From positions 38,687-102,686 of the IMG/VR virus record IMGVR_UViG_3300032268_000887: 64,000 bases of DNA; one strand, written 5' to 3'. Origin of the DNA: a virus. Under the pieces are notes generated by a model. It searched no databases and was not told the origin of the DNA. It saw only the letters and a list, made by a program, of their open reading frames with translations. Position 1 is the first letter of the stretch, and each line of letters opens with the position of its first letter. A program made the translations under genes and the position numbers. Positions 45,534 through 54,060 of the stretch are shown here, in pieces.

Positions 45534-46766
45534 TTACTTATTGTGTACTAAATAGTCTCCAGCAACAAACCAGTCCTGTGGCTCACAGTTAAACTGATAA
45601 ACGGTATGATTTTCATGAATTGTGTCGATAGTAACTATTGGGCATTCAAGTAAAGACCCATCTTCATTTACCTTAATCAATATATCTTCAGTAACAATTG
45701 ATGTTGTAGGAATAATCATGTAAGATCCTTCTCTTTTTATAAACATTGGCTGTGTAGCAGAATATTTCTTTTCTATTTCTCCATTAAAATAAATTACTTG
45801 TCCTTTAACACTTGGAACAATATTAACTACTTCAACTTCAACTAGTCCTTCTGAGGTTAAAGATGAAGATGTAAATCCAGAGTAGTCAAAATCTCCAGAA
45901 CTTTCAAGTGTTGGTATTTCAGAAATACCTAATGAAACTATTGTATCTCCAACATTAACGTCTTTAGCAGGAACTAAACCATTTGGTGTTCTAATTAATG
46001 TGTCCGCTTCAATACATGCACCACCACCCTGTGAAAATCCATATGGAGTGAAACCAAATGGCGTAAAACCAAACGGTGTAAAACCAAATGCTCCGAATGG
46101 TGTAAAGCCAAATGCTCCGAATGGTGTGAATCCAAAAGCACCGAACGGTGCGAATGAGAATGGTGTAAATGAGAATGATGTTACTGATCCTGAATTAGAA
46201 GATGTACCTGAATTACCATTAGCGTTAGTTGCATAAACGTTGTATGTTTGTGCTGTTCCCGCTTCTTGCGCTACAGTAACAGATGTTCCTCCCTGTGTTC
46301 CTCCCTTGCCATCGCTAGATGCCCAGGTGTAAGAAGTAATAGCACTTCCACCAGTTGCTGGTGCTGACCAGGAAACGTCATCATTTGCTGCTGCACCTTG
46401 TGCAGTTGCGCTAGGTGCTGATGGAGTTGCAGGAACTGTTGTTGCAGTTACTGGGCTGCTTGCTGAACTTGCTGCCGATGTTCCATAAGCATTAGTTGCA
46501 GTTACTGTAAATGTATAAGCAGTATCACTTGATAAACCTGTAACCCGAATTGGAGAACTCGAGCCAGAAGCGGTGTAATTTCCTGGGGTTGATAAAACTG
46601 TATAAGAGGTTGCAGCATTTCTTGGGTCTGCAGTGAAGGAAACATCTACAGCACCATCATCATATGGACGAGCAGTTCCAACATTGGATGCAGAATTAAT
46701 TGTTGGTGCATATGGCATTAAAAAGTCATTAGCACCTTGCGATTTACGACCACTTCTTTTACTCAT
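45534..46766 (-). CDS. FnIII + FTPFG-repeat + Hint self-processing protein
   Basis: A 410-residue virion-type protein in three parts. Residues 20-110 and 112-196 are two fibronectin III-like domains. Residues 197-245 are a Phe/Pro/Gly tract built from FTPFG/AFG units. Residues 251-410 are a Hint (intein/hedgehog-like) domain: Cys251 opens CIEADTLI, block VGDTIVSL follows, SATQP stands at the usual block B place, and the chain ends FVAGDYLVHNK with His408-Asn409. Cys and His-Asn are what such domains need for thioester formation and cleavage. There is almost no C-terminal extein, so hedgehog-like release or attachment is likelier than splicing. GGGGAGAAGAG precedes the ATG. Confidence 0.82.
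   Translation of the reverse strand: MSKRSGRKSQGANDFLMPYAPTINSASNVGTARPYDDGAVDVSFTADPRNAATSYTVLSTPGNYTASGSSSPIRVTGLSSDTAYTFTVTATNAYGTSAASSASSPVTATTVPATPSAPSATAQGAAANDDVSWSAPATGGSAITSYTWASSDGKGGTQGGTSVTVAQEAGTAQTYNVYATNANGNSGTSSNSGSVTSFSFTPFSFAPFGAFGFTPFGAFGFTPFGAFGFTPFGFTPFGFTPYGFSQGGGACIEADTLIRTPNGLVPAKDVNVGDTIVSLGISEIPTLESSGDFDYSGFTSSSLTSEGLVEVEVVNIVPSVKGQVIYFNGEIEKKYSATQPMFIKREGSYMIIPTTSIVTEDILIKVNEDGSLLECPIVTIDTIHENHTVYQFNCEPQDWFVAGDYLVHNK
46032..46178 (-). repeat. coding tandem repeat (FTPFG/AFG units)
   Basis: Imperfect 12- and 24-base units inside the Hint protein gene, coding for FGFTPFG and FGAFGFTPFG. Third-position differences between units show selection on the peptide. A similar array lies at 56337-56462. 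Confidence 0.85.
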
Positions 46767-46810
46767 AAACTCTTCTCCCCTTATTTATTAATTTTTTTAC
46801 TGTCTAACAA

Positions 46811-48313
46811 TTACGCTGTAAGATCTCCAAAGGCTACCCAAACGTTTGTATCACGCTTAAATAGTGTTGCAGATGACCACCGTGTACGAAGTTTTAGTCC
46901 AGGAGTAGCATTTACTGTTACTCCGCCTGCGCCAGCAAGAGTAACCTGTCCGACATTTGTTTGAAGAATATCTATGGTTGTTCCTATTGGATATGGGACT
47001 GAAGCGTGTGTTGGAATTGTGATTGTTTTTCCATCTGCATGACTTACCTCAATTAATGAATCTCTTTCGCTAAGAAGTGAAAGTTCATAATTATCTGTTT
47101 TTGGGATAATGTTTGTCCGTGAAGGAACGCCTTCTTTAGTCTGAGTTCCGTCTGTATAAGCAATACCATTTGCTGCAACAGTTACAAGACCTGTAAATGT
47201 AGGGGAAGCAAGTGGTGCCTTTAATGCAATTGAGTTTGCAGTTGTTGCTGCAAAGTTTGCGTCATCACCAAGTGCTGCTGCAAGTTCATCAAGAGTATTT
47301 AGAAGTCCTGGTGCAGACTCAGTTAATATAGCAATTTCTTGCTGCACAAACGCTGTAGTAGCAATCTGTGTTGTATTAGTTGCTGTATTTGCTGTTGGTG
47401 CAGTTGGAGTACCAGTAAGTGCTGGTGAAGCCAATGGTGCCTTAAGGTCAACAGAGGCCTGACTTGCTAATAGGCCAAGATCTGTTGTAAGGTTTGCGAT
47501 ATGAGATTGAGCAATGTTGTTTGCTAATTTAGCATCTGTTACTGCTCCATTTGCAATTTTTGCTGTTTCTACAGAGTCGCTAGCAAGTTTTGCTGCTGTA
47601 ACTGCTGCATTTGCAATCTTTCCTGTCTCTACTGCATCAGAAGCAATCTTTGCTGCTGTTACTGATGCTGATGAAGGAGTTCTTTCATCTGAAAGACGTG
47701 AATCGTTTGTGTAAACAAGGTTTAAGGTATTTGAGATACCATGAACGCTTGTGTTTGCTGATGAGTGACTTGATAGCGAGTTAGAAACTGCAGTAAGGTC
47801 TTCATCATAGACTAGGTTAAAGACGTTTGAAATACCATGAACGCTTGTATTTGCTGCAATGTGATCGTTTACGTCACCGCTAAGTTCTGACAAGGTGTTG
47901 GCATTAGTAGTTACAGTGTTTGACAGAGTAGAAAGATTATTAGCCAAAGCATCATTAGTAACACCTTGCGCTGTTAAAGTATTTTGTATGCTTGCAAAAT
48001 TATTGCTAATTGAATTTGCAAAAGATGGGTCATCGCCAATTGCTGCAGCAAGTTCATTAAAAGTATTTAAAGTGTTTGGTGCTGCGTCAATAATTGCGTC
48101 AATTGCAGAAGATACAGCGGCTGTTACTTCTGCTGAATCCATGACGGTTGATGCGTCTACGAAATATGTTAGGCTTGTGTATGCAGTGCTTCCGTTACCT
48201 ACTTTAAACTTATTGGTATCTGTTTCAAAACCAATTTCTCCTGCGCCCAGTACTGGATTTGCTGCAGTCCATTGTGCTGCTGTACCTCTGCGCTGTTGCA
48301 TTCTAGTTGCCAT
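46811..48313 (-). CDS. tail fibre protein with C-terminal beta module
   Basis: A 500-residue fibre. The N-terminus (MATRMQQRRGTAAQWTAANP) is the standard opening of phage fibre subunits, then come Ala/Ser/Thr/Asn-rich repeat segments (NELAAAIGDD, DELAAALGDD, ALKAPLASP). The last 100 residues (SLIEVSHADGKTITIPT to VWVAFGDLTA) form a compact module also found at the end of the protein encoded at 56696-57316. AGGAGGAAATG precedes the ATG. It is followed by a Hint protein, as is the other module-bearing gene. Confidence 0.8.
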   Translation of the reverse strand: MATRMQQRRGTAAQWTAANPVLGAGEIGFETDTNKFKVGNGSTAYTSLTYFVDASTVMDSAEVTAAVSSAIDAIIDAAPNTLNTFNELAAAIGDDPSFANSISNNFASIQNTLTAQGVTNDALANNLSTLSNTVTTNANTLSELSGDVNDHIAANTSVHGISNVFNLVYDEDLTAVSNSLSSHSSANTSVHGISNTLNLVYTNDSRLSDERTPSSASVTAAKIASDAVETGKIANAAVTAAKLASDSVETAKIANGAVTDAKLANNIAQSHIANLTTDLGLLASQASVDLKAPLASPALTGTPTAPTANTATNTTQIATTAFVQQEIAILTESAPGLLNTLDELAAALGDDANFAATTANSIALKAPLASPTFTGLVTVAANGIAYTDGTQTKEGVPSRTNIIPKTDNYELSLLSERDSLIEVSHADGKTITIPTHASVPYPIGTTIDILQTNVGQVTLAGAGGVTVNATPGLKLRTRWSSATLFKRDTNVWVAFGDLTA

Positions 48314-48360
48314 TTTTCATTTCCTCCTGGGGGTTATGGGTATAATTATAACAGATTATT

Positions 48361-48816
48361 TTAGTTAAAATTATCTATTGCTGTTCCGCCATCATACGTT
48401 AATGTCCAAGATGATGTTGATGGTGACCCTGCATCTTGTGGTGTTCCTTGTGGTGCATTATAGAATCCACTACTTATAAATTGACTGACTATAAAGCCAG
48501 TTCCATCTATTGCTGTATCGTGAATGTGATCTGTTAGTGTTTGTGTGTCATCAATTGATGCAATTGTAATCCAAGAACCATTGTAATAAACGTTGGCTCG
48601 AGATGTTAACGTATCAAACCATAGTTGTCCATTTGTTGGAGAAACGGGGGCAGTTGATGATGCTGGCATTGAGCCAACTGCTGAATCAACATATGCTTTA
48701 GTGGCTGCATGGGTGCTTTCAGTTGGAGTTCCAACTACTACAGCATTTCCAAAACTACCGCCAGCAGTAACAATAAGGCCATTTTTGATCTTAAAGTCTT
48801 TTTCTACTGTTGCCAT
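48361..48816 (-). CDS. short tail fibre protein
   Basis: A 151-residue fibre component. Its start (MATVEKDFKIKNGLIVTAGG) matches that of the next gene (MATVTKDFKVKYGLIVEGAT), so they share an attachment domain. It has THAATKAYVDSAV, a frequent fibre motif, then LWFDTLTSRANVYYNGSW, a small beta domain typical of fibre tips. GGGGGAGATAA precedes the ATG. Confidence 0.75.
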   Translation of the reverse strand: MATVEKDFKIKNGLIVTAGGSFGNAVVVGTPTESTHAATKAYVDSAVGSMPASSTAPVSPTNGQLWFDTLTSRANVYYNGSWITIASIDDTQTLTDHIHDTAIDGTGFIVSQFISSGFYNAPQGTPQDAGSPSTSSWTLTYDGGTAIDNFN

Positions 48817-48845
48817 TTATCTCCCCCGTTTTTAGTTATTTTTTA

Positions 48846-50321
48846 TTACGCTACTAGTGTTCCGACAACTGTTACTGTTGAACTGTTATTAGCAGTTGTT
48901 ACATTGAGTCGGACATCTGCTCCTGAAATACTTGCTGAAATTGTTGATGCTGAACCATTGGTTCCAACAATTGCGTATTCAGTGATTGCAATGTTATCTG
49001 AAGTATCAAGTGTCAAAAGAACCTTTGAGATTTCAGTGTGTGCTCCATAAGCAACCTTTACAAGGTATTCTGCTGAACGGTATGTAGCCTTTGCAAAAGA
49101 ATGTGCTACTTGAATTCCTGCTGTTGGTGCTGATAGTTGTGCTGCAACCTGCTTAGCAACTGTGTTTAACTCAACTGCTGTAAATTTTGGAACAACTGCT
49201 TCAAGAGCAGATACTGCACGAGCATTTGAGAAGTAAAGATTTGAAGTTCCTTCTGACAAATCATCAGTATCAGAATCTCCTACACCGTTTTCAGCAGTGA
49301 TAGTAAGTCCTGAACCTGAGCCTGTTATTGTGATGTTTGAAAGTGTTGCGTTAGTTAAAAGATCTGCTGCTGCAGACTTTGAACGAGCATTTGAGAAGTA
49401 AAGGTTAGAAGCACCTTCTTCAATATCGTCTGTGTCAAGTGCTGCGATTGCATTTGCTGCGGTTCCTGCTGCGTCATATGATGCTGCAGTTGCTGCTTGT
49501 GCACGAGCATTTGAGAAGTAAAGATTAGAAGCACCTTCTGAAACATCATCTGTGTCAAGGCTAGTTACAGAAATTGTATTTCCTGTAATATCAATGTTTG
49601 ACCCTGCAGTTAAAATGTTTTGCTTTAATGCAACTGAGTTAGCAAGTGTTACAGCAAAGTTTGCGTCATCACCAATTGCGTTTGCTAATTCATTAAGAGT
49701 ATTAAGCAAATCTGGTGCTGAATCAACAATTGCTGCTACAGCGTTGGCTGCTGCTTCATCTGCATAATCTTGTGCATCTGATAATGCATTTGCTGCTGCG
49801 CCTGCAAGATCGTATGATCCAGCAAGTGCTGCTTGGGCACGTGCATTTGAGAAGTAAAGGTTTGTTGTACCTTCTGTTAGGTCGTCAGTATCAGAATCTG
49901 CTACACCGTTTTCTGCAGAGATAGTAAGTCCTGAACCTGATCCTGTAATTGTAATGTTTGTTAGAGTTGCACCAGTTAAAAGATCTGCTGTTGCAGACTT
50001 TGAACGTGCATTTGTAAAGTAAAGGTTTGAAGTGCCTTCTGATAAATCATCAGCATCAAAGTTTGAAATGTCTGATACTTGACCAGTTACATCTCCAACA
50101 AGATCTGCTGTTATTACATTTGCAGCAAAGTTTTTGTTGCCATCACGAAGTACAATAGAGTTTGCTACTGATGCTGAGTTTGCTACTCCGCCAACAAGTC
50201 CCTGTATGTAAGTTGTGTCTCCTGCTGATTTTGTAAGAACGTCATTTCCGTTAACGGTTGCTGTAGCACCTTCAACGATTAGACCATATTTAACTTTAAA
50301 ATCTTTTGTTACTGTTGCCAT
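48846..50321 (-). CDS. repeat-rich tail fibre protein
   Basis: A 491-residue fibre. After the shared N-terminal attachment domain it carries five copies of a DTDDLxEGTxNLYFSNAR unit, separated by two near-identical TNITITGSGSGLTI segments and a central LNELANAIGDDANF repeat. The final 75 residues (SAEYLVKVAYGAHTEISKVL on) form a beta module related to that of the next gene. Such repeat shafts and a terminal domain fit a receptor-binding fibre. AGGAGATACAAA precedes the ATG. Confidence 0.8.
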   Translation of the reverse strand: MATVTKDFKVKYGLIVEGATATVNGNDVLTKSAGDTTYIQGLVGGVANSASVANSIVLRDGNKNFAANVITADLVGDVTGQVSDISNFDADDLSEGTSNLYFTNARSKSATADLLTGATLTNITITGSGSGLTISAENGVADSDTDDLTEGTTNLYFSNARAQAALAGSYDLAGAAANALSDAQDYADEAAANAVAAIVDSAPDLLNTLNELANAIGDDANFAVTLANSVALKQNILTAGSNIDITGNTISVTSLDTDDVSEGASNLYFSNARAQAATAASYDAAGTAANAIAALDTDDIEEGASNLYFSNARSKSAAADLLTNATLSNITITGSGSGLTITAENGVGDSDTDDLSEGTSNLYFSNARAVSALEAVVPKFTAVELNTVAKQVAAQLSAPTAGIQVAHSFAKATYRSAEYLVKVAYGAHTEISKVLLTLDTSDNIAITEYAIVGTNGSASTISASISGADVRLNVTTANNSSTVTVVGTLVA

Positions 50322-50336
50322 TTTGTATCTCCTAGG

Positions 50337-50783
50337 TTATGCCTTAAGTCCCATACGTGCGTAACGTACGGTGATCGGGCGGATTGATATGTCGGGATCT
50401 ACTGTTAAATAAACAGTGTTTCCACTTCTAGAGACGCTTATGGTGCCAATATTCCCATCATTGTCTATCGTGCCGTACTCGCTTACGGAAATGTCGCTTC
50501 CATCTACAAGTATTGTCATCTCTGTGGCATAAAATTTATTATCGCCAGCAGAAGTCTTTGAAATTGCTATCAGATATTTAACCATTCGCCATTCAGTTGC
50601 ACTGAAACTGTCTATTGTGGTTAAATTTTCAATACCAGTAATAGTATTGTCATTGTTACCCGCAGACCCTAAACTTGTTGCTTGGGATGCAGTAGTATCA
50701 ATAAGATTTATGTAATCGGCCTGTGTAGGGCGGTCACCTGTTTGAAACAAATTCTTTACATTTGGGATTGATATGATTGCCAT
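50337..50783 (-). CDS. tail-associated protein sharing fibre C-terminal module
   Basis: A 148-residue protein: an N-terminal helical part (RPTQADYINLIDTTASQATS) like fibre attachment regions, then a beta module (MVKYLIAISKT, EMTILVDGSDISVSEYGTID) that aligns by eye with the end of the 491-residue fibre. The start has TATAAT six bases upstream and no Shine-Dalgarno sequence, so it opens the fibre operon with a leaderless message. Confidence 0.65.
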   Translation of the reverse strand: MAIISIPNVKNLFQTGDRPTQADYINLIDTTASQATSLGSAGNNDNTITGIENLTTIDSFSATEWRMVKYLIAISKTSAGDNKFYATEMTILVDGSDISVSEYGTIDNDGNIGTISVSRSGNTVYLTVDPDISIRPITVRYARMGLKA

Positions 50784-50789
50784 GGCATT

Positions 50790-50795
50790 ATTATA
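50790..50795 (-). promoter_or_regulatory. -10 box for leaderless fibre operon
   Basis: TATAAT on the minus strand, six bases before the ATG at 50783. Confidence 0.6.
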
Positions 50796-50806
50796 ACATT
50801 ATTTTA

Positions 50807-51370
50807 TTACAGTTTTTCAATCCAAACCTGATAACCTTTTTGTAAAATTTTAATCTTAAGTTCGTTGTTTTTTAAAAATTTATCAATACCATTTAAAGGT
50901 TTTAAGTCAACATTTCGACTTGGGTGCTCCCATCCGTAATCATCAAAGGCAAGGATTCCTCCTGATTTTAAAAGCGGGAATGCTAAAATTGCATCATTAT
51001 AAACACCTTCTGCCGAATGATCTCCATCTATATATATAAAGTCAAACTTTGCATCAGAAGAAGATAGGTATTCTTTGCTATCTTTTTTGATCTTTATAGA
51101 ATTAGGGAACTGGCTCATTTTTTCATCATACATTGATTCAATTTCATCCCAGTCAAATTCTGTGTGAATTTTTTCTTTTGAGCCTTTCCAAGTATCTATG
51201 TCTGTAAGGCTTGATGCTTTGTCTGTTAATATATTTTTTAGCAGCCACTCAGAGCCATGGCCAAGGTATACCCCAATTTGTAAAAAGTTAACATCTGGAA
51301 GATCTTTATACTTGTTTAAAAATTTTTCAAATGTTGGAATGTTGCTAGAAAACCAATTTGGGTACTTCAT
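50807..51370 (-). CDS. class I SAM-dependent methyltransferase
   Basis: A 187-residue methyltransferase of the Methyltransf_24 style. The SAM-binding loop is VNFLQIGVYLGHGSEWLL, with FDFIYIDGDHSAEGVYNDA as the conserved acidic strand and GGILAFDDYGW as the next strand. GGAGGAATC precedes the ATG, which overlaps the glycosyltransferase gene by 26 bases. With two glycosyltransferases beside it, methylation of a sugar on the virion or cell surface is plausible (inference). Confidence 0.78.
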   Translation of the reverse strand: MKYPNWFSSNIPTFEKFLNKYKDLPDVNFLQIGVYLGHGSEWLLKNILTDKASSLTDIDTWKGSKEKIHTEFDWDEIESMYDEKMSQFPNSIKIKKDSKEYLSSSDAKFDFIYIDGDHSAEGVYNDAILAFPLLKSGGILAFDDYGWEHPSRNVDLKPLNGIDKFLKNNELKIKILQKGYQVWIEKL

Positions 51371-52094
51371 GATTCCTCCAATATTCTAAGGTCTGTTCTT
51401 TTGATGTTGTGTGAATAGAAAATTTACCAGTCTCTTCTGCTGTTTTATCAAATTCTAAATTAATTGAAGACCCATAATCCATTGTGTAAGTAAAAAGTGG
51501 AATAGATAAGGTTTTACAACCATCATATATCAGAATATCTGCTAATGCTGCTCGTGAAGTTGGCAAGACATATTTTCCATCAACAAAGTATTGTTTTAAT
51601 AGAGTCTCCGCCCTGCTTCTTTTAATTAAATAACATGCTGCAGACCAATCTCTTTTTTCTTTCATATGTAAGGATGGATTGACTCTATAGTTATGAATAA
51701 TGCAAAGTTGTAACATGTCATATGGTTTTTTTATTGATTCTACGAAATTAGAAAATTCAAAATTCCAAAAGTCTACAGTTTCTAGACTTAAATCGTCTTC
51801 AGTAATAATTGCATATTCAGAATCTGAAGTTTCTAGCCAATGTTTAATTGTTTCAAGATGCGAGATAGTTGCTCCTAATTCATTTTTTGCTAATTGAAGT
51901 TTATCTTTTTCAAAAACAATTTTATCAAAATCAAAAGTGTCACCATCATAGGCTGGAATAATTTTATAATCTTTTATTTCATACTTTTCAAAATGATTTT
52001 TTATATAGTCTAGCCTGTCTGACTTAGACTCAAGATTAATTACGTATATTGGGGACAACCCCTTTAATTTATTTAAACCAGTATGTTCCAGCAT
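51345..52094 (-). CDS. family 25 glycosyltransferase
   Basis: A 249-residue GT25-type transferase. It opens with IYVINLESKSDRLDYI, the usual first strand, has ELGATISHLETIKHWL and the IITEDDLSLE acidic motif that binds metal and nucleotide sugar. In bacteria such enzymes act in lipopolysaccharide synthesis and in animals on collagen hydroxylysine. The second role is of interest because the phage has a collagen-like protein and many hydroxylase-like genes. The ATG overlaps the upstream gene by 26 bases. Confidence 0.78.
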   Translation of the reverse strand: MLEHTGLNKLKGLSPIYVINLESKSDRLDYIKNHFEKYEIKDYKIIPAYDGDTFDFDKIVFEKDKLQLAKNELGATISHLETIKHWLETSDSEYAIITEDDLSLETVDFWNFEFSNFVESIKKPYDMLQLCIIHNYRVNPSLHMKEKRDWSAACYLIKRSRAETLLKQYFVDGKYVLPTSRAALADILIYDGCKTLSIPLFTYTMDYGSSINLEFDKTAEETGKFSIHTTSKEQTLEYWRNHEVPKLVF

Positions 52095-52782
52095 GGGACA
52101 CCCTCACATATGGCGCAAGATAAATTTTTCCACCACTTTCTTTCCATAGTTTGCAAAATTGATAATCTTCAGATAACAATCTTTCGCTTTCGTCATCAAT
52201 TGTTGTTTGCCAAAAATCATATATTGGGTCCCCAAAAACAATGCTACCAATCTGTGGCTGATCACACCTATATTGTTTGATATCTTTTTTAATTGTTTCA
52301 AGAACATTCCTGGATATTAACATTAAGCCAGTGCCCATGTAATCAACTTCTGCTATGGTATTTGGATTTTCTTTTAACATTTTTCTTTGTTCTTTATTCA
52401 TATTAACATTAAATATTGCAGTGTGCTCATCTAAATTTTCTTTACCATCTAAAACGGCCTTTTTTACTCTTGCCCAATTAATAGCCTTCATTGGTACTGC
52501 TGCGCCAATCAGGTCTACATTTTCATTTATCATTCTTACAACAGCCTGTGCGTCAAAACCTTGATCTGCATCTATAAATAAAAGATAGTCACTCATACTT
52601 CTTAAAAACATTTCTGTCAAAGTATTTCTTGCTCTGGTAATTAAAGACTCATTAGAAAGATCAATAAAATTAAGTTGATGTCCTGCATTAGAAACTGCTT
52701 GGGCCAACTGTAAAACACTTTTCATAAAAGCGCCACTACACATACCGCCATACATTGGCGTTGCCAAAGTAATATGAGCCAT
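52069..52782 (-). CDS. GT-A type glycosyltransferase
   Basis: A 237-residue protein with ITLATPMYGGMCSGAF at the start, SLITRARNTLTEMFL and the metal-binding YLLFIDADQGFD, then YMGTGLMLISRNVLE. This is the layout of a GT-A glycosyltransferase common in phages. AGGAGAACA precedes the ATG. It forms a three-gene block with the GT25 and the methyltransferase, placed within structural genes, so glycosylation of virion proteins is a fair guess. Confidence 0.75.
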   Translation of the reverse strand: MAHITLATPMYGGMCSGAFMKSVLQLAQAVSNAGHQLNFIDLSNESLITRARNTLTEMFLRSMSDYLLFIDADQGFDAQAVVRMINENVDLIGAAVPMKAINWARVKKAVLDGKENLDEHTAIFNVNMNKEQRKMLKENPNTIAEVDYMGTGLMLISRNVLETIKKDIKQYRCDQPQIGSIVFGDPIYDFWQTTIDDESERLLSEDYQFCKLWKESGGKIYLAPYVRVSHAGTYWFK

Positions 52783-52793
52783 TGTTCTCCTAT

Positions 52794-52994
52794 CTATAAA
52801 ATGTAGTTACTATACCCGATTACTTGTAGTGGAATTGGAGGTGGGTTTCCTGGACCAAACCCTTCAACACCAATACTTGTAAAGCGAACTCTAAAAGGTA
52901 ATACTTCATTTATTAAAATAATTCTTGGATAATCTGCTAAATTGATTTTTTTTGCTTTTACAGATGTTTTGCTTTTTAATACTGCAGTGGACAT
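52794..52994 (-). CDS. small conserved structural protein
   Basis: A 66-residue protein: basic N-terminus, then YPRIILINEVLPFRVRFTS and a Pro-rich GFGPGNPPPIPLQVIG. It starts with TAATG overlapping the gene before it. A 32-residue protein at 59585 occupies the same place after another Ig-like gene. Function unknown; the proline run could be a hydroxylation or binding site. Confidence 0.6.
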   Translation of the reverse strand: MSTAVLKSKTSVKAKKINLADYPRIILINEVLPFRVRFTSIGVEGFGPGNPPPIPLQVIGYSNYIL

Positions 52995-53404
52995 TAGTCT
53001 GTGACATCCTCAAGGACAACCAAACTTCCTTGAGCGACAGTCCAAACTTGAGCATTTCCTGCAGAGGACAGTTGTATGTCAAAAATATCTCCGGTTATCA
53101 AAGATACTGATTCTGCTGCTGTTAAAGAAACAGTAAACTCTCCTGGCAAATCATCTGCGTCACGAATTGGTGTTAATGCCATAATTGTTACAGCGTCATC
53201 TGTAATTTTTCCTAAATTTGCAGCAAGATTTGGACGTTTAATTTTCATTGCAATTGTCCAGTCTGCAATAGTCAAGGGACTCTTTGCATCATCGGTTACA
53301 TAAACTTTAAATGCTGAGGTATCCCCTTTTACAAAAGTCCAAACCACTGTTGGTGGTTTTTCTCCAACATCATATTCTTTATTTCTGCTTCTTGTTGTTG
53401 CCAT
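52994..53404 (-). CDS. baseplate-upper-protein-like (BppU-N-like) structural protein
   Basis: A 136-residue beta protein. WTFVKGDTSAFKVYVTDD is the hallmark RGDT/KGDT strand of the Ig-like BppU N-terminal domain, also seen in the genes at 58376 (YYRGDTHQF) and 59683 (IVRGDTCTL). Such domains assemble baseplates. TATAAT lies six bases before the ATG, so a leaderless transcript is likely. Confidence 0.68.
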   Translation of the reverse strand: MATTRSRNKEYDVGEKPPTVVWTFVKGDTSAFKVYVTDDAKSPLTIADWTIAMKIKRPNLAANLGKITDDAVTIMALTPIRDADDLPGEFTVSLTAAESVSLITGDIFDIQLSSAGNAQVWTVAQGSLVVLEDVTD

Positions 53405-53410
53405 GATTTA

Positions 53411-53416
53411 ATTATA
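53411..53416 (-). promoter_or_regulatory. -10 box for leaderless baseplate gene
   Basis: TATAAT on the minus strand, six bases before the ATG at 53404. Confidence 0.6.
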
Positions 53417-53420
53417 ACAC

Positions 53421-53951
53421 TTAAAGTCCGTTTTTAACAGCACCCCAAGTGGCATTTCCTCCTTTGATAGGCGAAACTAATATTTTTCCATCTGTTGCAT
53501 GTGAATATGAAACAACCCCGACAACTCCAGAACCATCTGTTGGGCGAGTATCGGTTAGTCCACCAGAAGCGCCAATATAAAGTTTGTCTCCTTCAGAATA
53601 TGTGGAGGTATTGATATTTTCTAAAACTCCAATTGTTACTACAACTCCTTCTTGCCCATCTAAAATTTGAGCCTTTGTCAAACCAACACATGGGAATGTA
53701 TTAATATCATCAGACTCACATTTTTCAACAGTTGCCTTACCACTAGAGTATCCAGTTATATATACGGGAGTTCCTTTTATTAATGTTGCCCCGCTTATAT
53801 TTTTTACATCAAGAGATAAATAAGGGACCTGTAGGGCAGTAAGTAAGTCATTTACCCTTTCTGCCAATCCCTGCATATCAGAATGAACGTTTACTGGATC
53901 ATCTGACAGCGGATATGGTATTAATTGCGGAGTTGTTGAACCTGATGCCAT
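53421..53951 (-). CDS. putative tail/capsid decoration protein
   Basis: A 176-residue beta-rich protein with VKNISGATLIKGTPVYITGY, VVTIGVLENINT and YSEGDKLYIGASGGLT. This pattern is frequent in phage fibre-attachment and decoration proteins. It opens a minus-strand operon with TATAAT eight bases before the ATG. The lysozyme gene diverges from the same region. Confidence 0.6.
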   Translation of the reverse strand: MASGSTTPQLIPYPLSDDPVNVHSDMQGLAERVNDLLTALQVPYLSLDVKNISGATLIKGTPVYITGYSSGKATVEKCESDDINTFPCVGLTKAQILDGQEGVVVTIGVLENINTSTYSEGDKLYIGASGGLTDTRPTDGSGVVGVVSYSHATDGKILVSPIKGGNATWGAVKNGL

Positions 53952-53959
53952 AATTTTAT

Positions 53960-53965
53960 ATTATA
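53960..53965 (-). promoter_or_regulatory. -10 box for near-leaderless gene
   Basis: TATAAT on the minus strand, eight bases before the ATG at 53951, back to back with the plus-strand lysozyme promoter. Confidence 0.55.
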
Positions 53966-53984
53966 CCACTAAAAGCATTGGGGG

Positions 53985-54014
53985 TTGACAAAAACAGTTT
54001 GAGGTTGCTATAAT
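53985..54014 (+). promoter_or_regulatory. sigma-70-type promoter of lysozyme gene
   Basis: TTGACA (53985-53990), 18 bases, TATAAT (54009-54014): both hexamers are perfect. Transcription would start near 54021, giving a 40-base leader. Confidence 0.8.
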
Positions 54015-54022
54015 TAAGTTAT

Positions 54023-54040
54023 TGACACCGAAAGGTGTTA
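54023..54040 (+). promoter_or_regulatory. 5' leader hairpin with GAAA loop
   Basis: ACACC-GAAA-GGTGT (extendable by a wobble and an A-T pair) lies at the predicted 5' end of the lysozyme message, 11 bases before AGGAGG. It could stabilise the message or time translation. Confidence 0.5.
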
Positions 54041-54060
54041 TTTTACTTATAGGAGGATCT

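Noticed and set aside
46032-46178. Short regular repeats that might suggest a CRISPR array
   Set aside because: Units are 12/24 bases without unique spacers and encode FTPFG in frame with the Hint protein.
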